Below are positions 18,816-27,027 of a stretch of 55,448 bases of DNA, in pieces. Under the pieces are notes generated by a model. It made no database searches and was not told the origin of the DNA. It saw only the letters and a list, made by a program, of their open reading frames with translations. The translations under genes and the position numbers were made by a program. Each line of letters opens with the position of its first letter. The stretch's first letter is position 1. Source of the stretch: Deltaproteobacteria bacterium (GTDB taxonomy: Bacteria > Desulfobacterota > Desulfarculia > Adiutricales > Adiutricaceae); assembly GCA_031263485.1 (NCBI GenBank), contig JAISFS010000182.1:1-55448 (forward strand), given 5' to 3'.

Positions 18816-20882
18816 CCAAGCCCAGCCAGGCCTTTAAGCCGTCCCGCGTGGAGCGCCGCCCTGCCCTCCGCGCTCCCCTTGGCCCTAGCCGCCGCGGTCA
18901 TCGCGCTCGCGCCCCTCGTCCAGGCCCCCCCGCTCGCCGCTGCGGGCTACACGGACGATCTGGGAAGGACCGTGAGCTTTTCCGGTACCCCGAAACGCAC
19001 GGTCTCCCTGGTCCCGGGGGCGACCGAAATCCTGTGCTCCATAGGCGCAGGGGCGGCTGTCGCCGCGGTCACCCTGGACGACAACTACTTCGAGTGCATA
19101 GCCGCGAAGCCGAGGGTCGGCGCGCGCGAGGCCCCGGACTGGAACCTGGTGAAAAGCTTCCGCCCCGATCTGGTGATAGCCGGTCCCGACATGCTCGCGA
19201 CCGCCGAAGCCGCGCTCGCGGGGACCGGCGCCAGGATCCTGGCCTACGGCGACCCCGACGATCTGGCCGGATCCGAGGCGCGGGTCGCCGCCCTGGGCGA
19301 GCTGTTCGGGAAAAGGTCCCAGGCGGCCGCGGCGCTGGCCGATGGCCGTGACTACCTGGAAACCGTATCCAGAAAGGCCGCGAAGCTGCCGGGGGACAGG
19401 AAGCGGATCATGCGCCTGCGCGCGCTTCCTGGCGGCGGCCTGGGCTCCGGGGGCCCGGGCACCCCCGACAGCGCGATAATCGAGGCCGCTGGCGGCATTC
19501 CCTGGCCCGGCGGGACGCCGGGCGAGATCTCCCCCGTCTCGGGCGAAGAGTTCGCGCGGTTCGACCCCCAGTTCGTCTACGCCTGCTTCGACGACCGCGA
19601 GGCCGTGGAGGCCGCGCGGAAGAGTTCCCCCTGGCGCCGCGCCTCGGCCTTCAAGGGCGATCAGAACGTGATGTACTACGCCTGCGCGCTGACCGACCGG
19701 CTCTCGTCGCACGCCGGGTACTTCGCGGCGTGGCTCTCCGGGGACGCGTACGCGGACGAGTACGGGGATCCCGCGAACCTCGCGCTGAACCCCGGAATCA
19801 TAGGCGAGACCCCGATCAGCGTGCCCGGCATCCCCTACGTCAAGGGCGCGCGGATGATCGAGTACCGCCTCTTCGACTTCATCCACCGCACGGTCCTTGT
19901 CGAGTTCGACTCCCCCCAGACCGTCGTCACGACCGATGCCGGGCCCGCACACGGGGTCACCGCCATCGGCAACAACTACGCTCCGCCCATGATGTGGAAC
20001 ATCCATCACAGGGGCGGCTGGCAGGAGTCCGAGAAGGAGGTCTTCGGCATCCTGGGCCTGGACCCCGCGCGGACGACCATGATCTACACCGGCGCCGACA
20101 TGCGCAACCTCTCGGTCAAGACCGCCAGGTACCGGGACCTCACGGTCACGGCCCTCGTCACCGGCGGCGCCGAGACCAACGCGCTGCGCGCCTCGCGCGA
20201 TCCTGGCGACTGGTACCTGCCGGGCACCATCAACGTGATGGTGCTCTCCAGCCGCCGTCTCTCCCCCGCGGGCGCTGCCAAGCTGGTCATCGTCGCGACC
20301 GAGGCCAAGACCGCGGCGCTGTGGGATCTGGACGTCAGGAGCTCCGCGAGCCCGCTCGCGAACCCGGCCACCGGCACGGGCACGGACGACGTGATTGTGC
20401 CCGCGGCGGGCGACGGGAGCCCGGTCGACTGGACGGGAGGCCACACGAAGATAGGCGAGCTCGCGGCCCGCGTGGTCTACGACGCGGTGACCGAGGCGCT
20501 CCTGAAGCAGAACGCCACGGCCCCCGGCCGCAGCGTCTGGGAACGCCTGGCCGAGAGGGGGATCGGGCTCTCCCGGCTCTCCTCGGCCTACTCCGGCCGA
20601 GGCGCCTACCCCGGGCTGGCCCTGGAGGTGAAGGCGCTCATGACCGACCCCGCCGCCAGGAGCCTCATGGAGGCGGCCTTCAGCCTGTCGGACGCCCAGG
20701 TGATGGGCCACGTCGAGGACGCCTCGCCCTTCGAGGCCATGGCCCTCCAGGCGGCCACGCGGATCGCCGGCAGGCCCGTGACCGCCGTCAGGAGCCTCGT
20801 CGAGGACAAGGACCTGCCCCCGGTCCTGAAGGCCGCCCTGGACGCCCTGGGCACGGCCGTGCTGGCCAGAGACGGCCGCTAG
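18813..20882 (+). CDS. Secreted BtuF-like corrinoid-binding protein fused to CbiZ amidohydrolase (first of three)
   Basis: A 689-residue protein. Residues 1 to about 44 are a signal peptide (hydrophobic LPSALPLALAAAVIALAPL, then AAA-GYTDD). Residues about 46-325 are a periplasmic-binding domain of the BtuF/FhuD kind, with the family opening DDLGRTVSFSGTPKRTVSLVPGATEILCSI. Residues about 345-566 are a CbiZ domain (adenosylcobinamide amidohydrolase) with VTGGAETNALRAS, GTINVMVLSSRRLS, VATEAKTAALWDLD, GTGTDDVIV and GGHTKIGEL. CbiZ is known to cut cobinamide to cobyric acid, which lets cells rebuild corrinoids with their own lower ligand. Residues about 567-689 form a helical C-terminal domain (SLSDAQVMGHVEDAS) that I do not recognise. 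It should bind and trim corrinoids in the periplasm. No BtuCD importer is encoded nearby. Tandem with two paralogues. Confidence 0.88.
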   Translation: MPSPARPLSRPAWSAALPSALPLALAAAVIALAPLVQAPPLAAAGYTDDLGRTVSFSGTPKRTVSLVPGATEILCSIGAGAAVAAVTLDDNYFECIAAKPRVGAREAPDWNLVKSFRPDLVIAGPDMLATAEAALAGTGARILAYGDPDDLAGSEARVAALGELFGKRSQAAAALADGRDYLETVSRKAAKLPGDRKRIMRLRALPGGGLGSGGPGTPDSAIIEAAGGIPWPGGTPGEISPVSGEEFARFDPQFVYACFDDREAVEAARKSSPWRRASAFKGDQNVMYYACALTDRLSSHAGYFAAWLSGDAYADEYGDPANLALNPGIIGETPISVPGIPYVKGARMIEYRLFDFIHRTVLVEFDSPQTVVTTDAGPAHGVTAIGNNYAPPMMWNIHHRGGWQESEKEVFGILGLDPARTTMIYTGADMRNLSVKTARYRDLTVTALVTGGAETNALRASRDPGDWYLPGTINVMVLSSRRLSPAGAAKLVIVATEAKTAALWDLDVRSSASPLANPATGTGTDDVIVPAAGDGSPVDWTGGHTKIGELAARVVYDAVTEALLKQNATAPGRSVWERLAERGIGLSRLSSAYSGRGAYPGLALEVKALMTDPAARSLMEAAFSLSDAQVMGHVEDASPFEAMALQAATRIAGRPVTAVRSLVEDKDLPPVLKAALDALGTAVLARDGR

Positions 20883-21211
20883 CCGAAAATCCGCGCCCCG
20901 CAAGGCTCGCTCGTCGCCCGCGGCGGCCCGCGCATTCCTTCGGGCAACCCATTCCGAGCAACCGGAGGGCTGCCTGCCTGCTCACTATCGGCAACCGCAG
21001 CGCAGGCACGGCACCGGTGACCGCAGCGCAGGCACGGCACCGGCGACCGCAACGCCGATGCGGCATCGGCAACAGCACCTTGCAAGCGCACGACCGACGC
21101 GACGGAACCACTTACCCCAAACAGCATCCCCAACATTTCCGGCGCCGGGCCCGCAGGCTTGCCTCGCCAGGTCAAGCCCGGGCCGGAGACGAAACCTGCA
21201 GGAGGTACCCC
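20883..21211. other. Gap with a 26-bp tandem repeat
   Basis: 329 bp between the first and second BtuF-CbiZ genes, containing about 2.5 copies of a 26-bp unit (GACCGCAGCGCAGGCACGGC...) at about 20990-21062. Nothing else was recognised apart from the ribosome binding site at its end. Confidence 0.7.
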
Positions 21212-21214
21212 TTG
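21200..21214 (+). promoter_or_regulatory. Ribosome binding site deciding a TTG start (second BtuF-CbiZ gene)
   Basis: AGGAGG at 21200-21205, six bases (TACCCC), TTG at 21212. Same layout as the other two paralogues. Confidence 0.8.
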
Positions 21215-23299
21215 TCAAGCCACGCCAGACATCCCGGACACCCGGGCCTTCCCGCGCGACGCGCGGGCAAAGCGTTCCCGGCGCCGGCCGCGCTCGCCGC
21301 GACTGCCGCCCTCGCCTTATCCCTCGCGCTCGCCGTCCAGCCCCCTCGGCTGCACGCCGCGAGCTACACGGACGATCTGGGCAGGACCGTGAGCATTTCC
21401 GGAACCCCGAAACGGACGGTCTCCCTGGCCCCCGGCGCCACCGAGATCCTCTGCTCCATCGATGCCGGGGCGGCGATAGCCGCGGTCACCCTTGACGACT
21501 ACTACTTCCCGTGCATCGCCTCCAAGCCCAGGGTGGGCGCGAGCGAGGCCCCTGACTGGAATCTGGTCCGGAACGCCAGGCCCGATCTGGTGATAGTCGA
21601 GCCCGGCATGCTCGCGGCGGCCGAAACGGCGCTCACGGGGACCGGCGCCAGGATCCTGGCCTACGGCGGCGGGAGCGACATCGCGGGATCAGAGGCGCGG
21701 ATAACCGCCCTGGGCGAGCTGTTCGGGAAAAGGGCCCAGGCGGCGCGGGCCATCGCCGAGAGCGAGGGATACCTGGACACCATAGCCCAGAAGGCGGCGA
21801 AGCTACCGGCCGGCAAGAAGCGGATCATGCGCCTGCGGGCCCTGCCCGGCGGGGGCCTGGGCTCCGGGGGCCCCGGCACGGTGGATCGCGCCATCGCCGA
21901 GGCCGCGGGCGGCGTGCCGTGGCCCGGCGGGGCCGAGGGCGAGATCGCCCCGGTCACCGCGGAGGAGTTCGCGCGGTTCGACCCGCAGCTCGTCTACGCC
22001 TGCTCCGACGACCGCGCGGCGATAGAGGCCGTTAAATCCCGCTCCCCCTGGAGGCGCGCCGCGGCGTTCGCGGGAGGCGGGGACGCCCACTACTTCCCCT
22101 GCTCCTTGACCGACCGGCTGAGCTCCCACGCCGGGTACTTCGCGAGCTGGCTCTCCGCGGACGCGTACTCTACGGAGTTCGGCGACTCCGCGAACCTCGC
22201 GTTCCCCCAGGAGATCATCGGCGAGACGCCGATAAGGATCACCGGCATCCCGTACGTGAAGGGCGCCAGGGTGGTGGAATACCGCCTCTTCGACTTCATC
22301 CACAGGACCCTGCTCGTAGAGTTCGACTCCCCCCAGACCGTCGTCACGACCGACGACGGGGCCGCCCACGGCGTGACGGCGGTCGGCAACTCCTTCTCCC
22401 CGCCCCAGGTCTGGAACATCAACCACGGCGGCGGCTGGGAGGAGGCCCAGGGCGAGCTCTACAAGGTCCTGGGCATCGACAGGGAGCGGACGAGCCTCAT
22501 ATTCACCGGCGCAGACATGCGCAACCTCGCCGTCAAGACCGCGAAGTACCGGGATCTGACGGTCACGGCGCTCGTGACAGCCGGCGCCACCTCCAACGCG
22601 CTCCGCACCTCCCGCGATCCTGGCAACTGGTACCAGCCCGGCACCATCAACATCATCGTCCTGTCCAGCCGCAGGCTCTCCCCCGGCGGGGCCGCGGGCG
22701 CCATCATCGTCGCGACCGAGGCCAAGACCGCCGCGCTCTGGGACATGGACATCAGGAGCTCCGAGAGCCCGCTCGCCAACCCGGCCACCGGCACCGGCAC
22801 GGACGACGTGATCGTGCCCGCCGCGGGGAACGGCAGCCCGCTCGAATATACCGGCGGCCACGGGAAGATAGGCGAGCTCATCGCCCGCGTGGTCTACGAC
22901 GGGGTGACCGAGGCGCTCCTGAAGCAGAACGGCAAGGCGCCCCGCCGCAGCGTCTTCGAGAGGCTCGGCGAAAGGCACGTGGATCTTTCGAGGCTCGGGC
23001 CGGAATTCTCCGGCAAGGGCGCCTACCCGGCCCTGGCCCTGGACGTGAAGGCGCTCCTGGTCGACCCCGTGGCCAAGAGCCTCATGGAGTCAGCCTTCAG
23101 CCTGTCGGACGCCCAGGTGATGGGGCACGTGGAGGACGCCTCGCTCTTCGACGCCATGGCCCTCCAGGCCGCCACGGGCATAGCCGGCCGACCCGTGGGC
23201 GCGATCCGGAGCCTCGTCCAGGACAAGAGCGTCCCTCCGGTCCTCAAGACCGCCCTGGACGCCCTGGGCACGGCTGTGCTGGTCAAGAACGGGCTCTGA
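21212..23299 (+). CDS. Secreted BtuF-like corrinoid-binding protein fused to CbiZ amidohydrolase (second of three)
   Basis: A 695-residue paralogue of the gene just upstream with the same order: signal peptide (to about residue 50, ending LHAASYTDD), BtuF-like domain, CbiZ domain (ATSNALRTS, GTINIIVLSSRRLS, VATEAKTAALWDMD, GTGTDDVIV, GGHGKIGEL) and the unassigned C-terminal domain. Here the otherwise shared GGHTK motif reads GGHGK, and ETNALR reads TSNALR, so the CbiZ site differs slightly from the other two copies; whether this changes activity is unknown. The frame is open for 494 codons upstream, through the previous gene in another frame, so the TTG and its ribosome binding site decide the start. 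Role as for the first copy. Confidence 0.87.
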   Translation: MSSHARHPGHPGLPARRAGKAFPAPAALAATAALALSLALAVQPPRLHAASYTDDLGRTVSISGTPKRTVSLAPGATEILCSIDAGAAIAAVTLDDYYFPCIASKPRVGASEAPDWNLVRNARPDLVIVEPGMLAAAETALTGTGARILAYGGGSDIAGSEARITALGELFGKRAQAARAIAESEGYLDTIAQKAAKLPAGKKRIMRLRALPGGGLGSGGPGTVDRAIAEAAGGVPWPGGAEGEIAPVTAEEFARFDPQLVYACSDDRAAIEAVKSRSPWRRAAAFAGGGDAHYFPCSLTDRLSSHAGYFASWLSADAYSTEFGDSANLAFPQEIIGETPIRITGIPYVKGARVVEYRLFDFIHRTLLVEFDSPQTVVTTDDGAAHGVTAVGNSFSPPQVWNINHGGGWEEAQGELYKVLGIDRERTSLIFTGADMRNLAVKTAKYRDLTVTALVTAGATSNALRTSRDPGNWYQPGTINIIVLSSRRLSPGGAAGAIIVATEAKTAALWDMDIRSSESPLANPATGTGTDDVIVPAAGNGSPLEYTGGHGKIGELIARVVYDGVTEALLKQNGKAPRRSVFERLGERHVDLSRLGPEFSGKGAYPALALDVKALLVDPVAKSLMESAFSLSDAQVMGHVEDASLFDAMALQAATGIAGRPVGAIRSLVQDKSVPPVLKTALDALGTAVLVKNGL

Positions 23300-23525
23300 C
23301 GACCTGAAGGGACCTTATCCGGCGCCGCATGCCTGCGGCTGCCCCGAGGCCGCCCGGGGCAGCCGCGGGCAACGCCCGCGCCGTCAACGTCCCCGCCCGC
23401 CGTCAACGCCCCCGCCCGATGCCATTCCCGCGGTCGCACCCGACCGACGTCCTTCCCACAGCCAGCGACCTCCGCCTGACCCCGCGACCGACAGCGAGGC
23501 CCGCGCGGGGAAAACCCAGGACACC

Positions 23526-23540
23526 AGGAGGCGAACCTTG
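23526..23540 (+). promoter_or_regulatory. Ribosome binding site deciding a TTG start (third BtuF-CbiZ gene)
   Basis: AGGAGG at 23526-23531, six bases (CGAACC), TTG at 23538. No other start codon lies between the previous gene and this point in the frame with a comparable site. The 238-bp gap before it also holds two copies of a 19-bp CCGTCAACG-type repeat near 23377-23416. Confidence 0.8.
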
Positions 23541-25610
23541 CCAAGCCCCGTCAGATCCATAAGCCATCCCGCAAGCCGCGCGTCCTCAGCGCTCCCCGCA
23601 ACCCTCGCCCTGGCGCTCGCCCCGGCGCTCTCCCTCGCGTTCGCCCTGTCCGCGGCCCCGCTCATGGCCGCGAGCTACACGGACGATCTGGGCAGGACCG
23701 TGAGCTTCTCCGGAACCCCAAGGCGGACCGTCTCCCTGGTACCCGGGGCGACGGAGATCCTCTGCTCCCTGGACGCCGGGGCAACGGTGGCCGCGGTCAC
23801 CCTGGACGACTACTACTTCCCGTGCGTGGCCGCGAAACCCAGGGTGGGCGCGGCCGAGGCCCCGGACTGGAGTCTGGTGAAAAGCCACCGGCCCGATCTG
23901 GTGATAGTCGGGCCAGGCATGCTGGCCGCGGCCGAGGCGGCCATGCAGGGTACCGGCGCCAGGCTCCTCGCCTACGGCGGGGCGAACGACCTGGCCGACG
24001 CCGCGGCGCGCATCACGGCCTTGGGCGAGCTGTACGGGAAACGGGCCGAGGCGGCGAGGGCGATAGCCGAGGACCGGGACTACGTGGACACGGTTGCCCG
24101 GAAGACGGCGAAGCTCCCGGACGGCAGGAAACGGATCATGCGCCTGCGGGCCTTGCCCGGCGGTGGCCTGGGATCCGGGGGCCCCGGCACGGTGGACCGC
24201 GCCATAGTCGAGGCCGCCGGCGGCGTGCCCTGGCCCGGCGGGGCCGAGGGGGAGATCGCCCCCGTCTCCGCAGAGGAGTTCGCGCGGTTCGACCCGCAGT
24301 ACGTCTACGCCTGCACGGAGGACCGCGAGGCCATCGAGGCCGTGAGGGGCAAGTCCCCCTGGCGGCGGGCCGCCGCCTTCGGCCGTCCGAAAGGCATGGC
24401 CTACTACGCCTGCGCGCTCACCGACAGGATCAGCTCGCATGCCGGGTACTTCTCCGCCTGGCTCTCCGGGGACGCTTACGCCCGTGAGTACGGGGACCCC
24501 GCCAACTACGCGTTCCCCGAGGGGATCATCGGCGAGACGCCCCTGAAGGTGCCCGGCATCCCGTACGTCAAGGCCGCGAGGACGGTGGAGTACAGGATCT
24601 ACGACTTCATCCACAGGACGGTTGTGATCGAGTTCGACTCCCCCCAGACCGTCGTCACGACCGATCACGGGGAGCTCCGCGGCGTGACCGCGATCGGCAA
24701 CTCCTACATGCCGCCCATGATGTGGAGCGTCGAGCGCAGGGGTCCTTTCAGCGAGGCCATCGCGGACACCCACCGGATGCTGGGGCTGGACGGCGGGCGG
24801 ACGGCCCTCATCTTCACGGGCGCGGACATGCGCAACCTGGCCGTGAAGACGGCCAGCTACCGGGACATGACGGTCACGGCGCTCGTGACGGGCGGGGTCG
24901 AGACCAACGCCCTCCGCACCTCACGCGACGCGGGGAGCCACTACGAACCCGGCACCATCAACGTGATCGTCCTTTCCAGCCGAAGGCTTTCCCCCGGCGG
25001 GGCGGCCAACGCCATAATCGTCGCGACCGAGGCCAAGACGGCGGCGCTCTGGGACATGGACGCCAGGAGCTCGGCCAGCCCGCTCGCGAACCCGGCCACC
25101 GGCACGGGCACGGACGACGTGATCGTGGCCGCGGCGGGCACGGGGACCCCCATCGACTACACGGGCGGCCACACCAAGATAGGCGAGCTCGTCGCCCGCA
25201 CGGTCTACGACGCGGTGGCCGAGGCCCTCCTGAAGCAGAACGCCACCCCGCAGCAGCGGAACGTCTGGGAGCGCCTGGGCGAGAGGGGGATCGGGCTCAA
25301 CCGGCTCCGCGCGGCCTACTCCGGCCGGGGCACCTATCCGGAGCTGGCCTCGGAGGTGAAGGCGCTCCTGACCGACCCCGCCGCCAAGAGCCTCATGGAG
25401 TCGGCCTTCAGCATGTCGGACGCCCAGGTGATGGGACATGTGGAGGACGCCTCGCTCTTCGAGGCCATGGCCCTCCAGGCGGCCACCCGCATCGCAGGCA
25501 GGCCCGTGACAGCCATCCGGAGCCTCGTGGCGGACAAGGCCCTGCCTCCGGTCCTGAAGACCGCCCTGGACGCCCTGGGCACGGCCGTGCTGGAAAAAGA
25601 GGGACGTTAG
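23538..25610 (+). CDS. Secreted BtuF-like corrinoid-binding protein fused to CbiZ amidohydrolase (third of three)
   Basis: A 690-residue third tandem copy: signal peptide ending LMAASYTDD, BtuF-like domain with TDDLGRTVSFSGTPRRTVSL, CbiZ domain (VETNALRTS, GTINVIVLSSRRLS, VATEAKTAALWDMD, GTGTDDVIV, GGHTKIGEL) and the same unassigned C-terminal domain ending GTAVLEKEGR. Both key motif regions match the first copy. The middle stretch after HRTVVIEFDSPQTVVTTD differs most between copies (MMWSVERRGPFSEAIADTHRM here), which is where a lower-ligand or side-chain preference could be encoded. This is the last gene of the forward corrinoid block; a possible terminator lies about 400 bp downstream. Confidence 0.88.
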   Translation: MPSPVRSISHPASRASSALPATLALALAPALSLAFALSAAPLMAASYTDDLGRTVSFSGTPRRTVSLVPGATEILCSLDAGATVAAVTLDDYYFPCVAAKPRVGAAEAPDWSLVKSHRPDLVIVGPGMLAAAEAAMQGTGARLLAYGGANDLADAAARITALGELYGKRAEAARAIAEDRDYVDTVARKTAKLPDGRKRIMRLRALPGGGLGSGGPGTVDRAIVEAAGGVPWPGGAEGEIAPVSAEEFARFDPQYVYACTEDREAIEAVRGKSPWRRAAAFGRPKGMAYYACALTDRISSHAGYFSAWLSGDAYAREYGDPANYAFPEGIIGETPLKVPGIPYVKAARTVEYRIYDFIHRTVVIEFDSPQTVVTTDHGELRGVTAIGNSYMPPMMWSVERRGPFSEAIADTHRMLGLDGGRTALIFTGADMRNLAVKTASYRDMTVTALVTGGVETNALRTSRDAGSHYEPGTINVIVLSSRRLSPGGAANAIIVATEAKTAALWDMDARSSASPLANPATGTGTDDVIVAAAGTGTPIDYTGGHTKIGELVARTVYDAVAEALLKQNATPQQRNVWERLGERGIGLNRLRAAYSGRGTYPELASEVKALLTDPAAKSLMESAFSMSDAQVMGHVEDASLFEAMALQAATRIAGRPVTAIRSLVADKALPPVLKTALDALGTAVLEKEGR

Positions 25611-26010
25611 CGACCGGGACCGGCCCGCCCGGGCTTCCGGCTTGCGGCCGGTGCTGCCGGCCAGCGGCCGGTGCTTCGGAGGGGGTACGCGCGGCAATAG
25701 GCGAGCCACCGGGGCTTCGGACTGGTTCCCCGCGCCTAAAGACGAGCCGATGGAGCTTCGGACCCTCGACAGGCTCCCTCGAACGGCTTTCGAGCCCGTT
25801 AAAGGACGCGCATGCCCCAGATCGGGCCTTCCCGGAACTCCCGGCAGTCCGCCAGTGCCATCTGGCGGCCCGTCGGCCACGGTCACGGCGGTTACGGTGT
25901 TGGCCTTGCGGGCAGGCCCGGGCTCCGCCGATAGCCGTTGCCCGCCTCGCCGACAGCCTGTTCTGCAGATCTCGGGTCTTTCCCGCCATTAACGATGCGC
26001 CTGGTCATCC

Positions 26011-26050
26011 GAAAGCCCCCTCCACCTCCCAGCGGCGGGGGCTTTTCGTT
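26011..26050 (+). terminator. Rho-independent terminator-like hairpin
   Basis: GAAAGCCCCC, a loop of about 15 nt, then GGGGGCTTTTC and TTCGTTT. Arms pair over about 9-10 bp and run into T-rich sequence on the plus strand. It fits the end of the BtuF-CbiZ block, though it is 400 bp after the last stop codon. Confidence 0.55.
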
Positions 26051-26249
26051 TCGGAAACGGGATTTCAAAGCGCAGGACCTTCGGAACGCGAGGCGCGGTT
26101 TCGACGGCGCGCGAGCCTTGCCTCAACGGCTCACAAGCCTACGCTTCAAAGGCAAACGAGCCCACAGTCAACGACTAGCGACCGCATCGCAGGGGTATGC
26201 AAGGCCGGAACTCCGACGCACTGAATCGGCAGGTCATCCGCGCCAACGC

Positions 26250-26390
26250 CAAGGAGGAAAGATGCGGCAAAGGAGGGAAGACAGGGCCAAGAAGGAAAGA
26301 TGCGGCAAAGGAGGGAAGACAGGGCCAAGAAGGAAGGATGCGGCAAAGGAGGGAAGACAGGGCCAGGGAGGAAAGATGCGGCAAAGAGAT
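26250..26390. repeat. 38-bp tandem repeat, about 3.5 copies
   Basis: The core GATGCGGCAAAGGAGGGAAG recurs at 26261, 26299, 26337 and, truncated, 26375: exact 38-bp spacing. The unit is purine-rich on the plus strand and almost invariant, so it is recent. It shifts frame each copy and is non-coding. Confidence 0.9.
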
Positions 26391-27027
26391 CGCCTCAGCC
26401 GATCTGAAAAAATGCTGACCCGGCGAGTGCGAAAACCCCAAAACAAAATGCGGAAGAATGAAATTTACTGGATATTTATCCGCAAATACAAGAAAAGACA
26501 GGAGAAATTTATAGAATCTTCGAGCCGCTACTCTCATGGCCTCTCCTCAACGGAAATCTGAAGGGCTCTTCCAGCATGGGCCGGAGGCTTTCCCTCAACG
26601 TGGCGGGGCGCCCGGAACGAAACAGCCGGCGTTTCATCCGCTTTCGCCGAAAGCGGCTAAAATCGCCGCACCGCGCCTCACGCTTCCACACGTCGCTGTC
26701 CAACGAACGATCTATGGCTCATATGGATTAGCGCCGCGCCCCCGAAGGTCTCGGCCCGGGCAGGAGCGGTGTCAAACCGCCGGGTTTTCTGCTAGAATTT
26801 CGGGAACTTGGCAGGGCTATTGCCGTTCATCATGGACGCCCGAAAGCGGCCGTCAGGGAGAGCGATCCGGGCCACGCGGTGAGATCCCCGCCAGCGGCGA
26901 GATGTCTGCCCGCGCGTGTGATGCCCGCGAGCGTGATGCCCACGAGAATTCCTGCCGAACCCGAAACAAGGGCCGCCGCGGCCCCCCGGCAGGGCACCGC
27001 GCCCTGAAACATCCGCGGCGAGAGCAC

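Larger units (their letters stand above)
25611..27027. other. Gap between the corrinoid block and the sensor kinase
   Basis: 1417 bp without a supported gene. It holds a terminator-like hairpin (26011-26050), a 38-bp tandem repeat (26250-26390) and an AT-rich block (26400-26530). The kinase frame is open upstream to 26536 but that part lacks family resemblance. Confidence 0.5.

Noticed and set aside
16966-20903. Long minus-strand open frames opposite the second receptor and the first BtuF-CbiZ gene
   Set aside because: They mirror the coding strand of genes with clear domains and strong third-position GC bias, and have no family resemblance.
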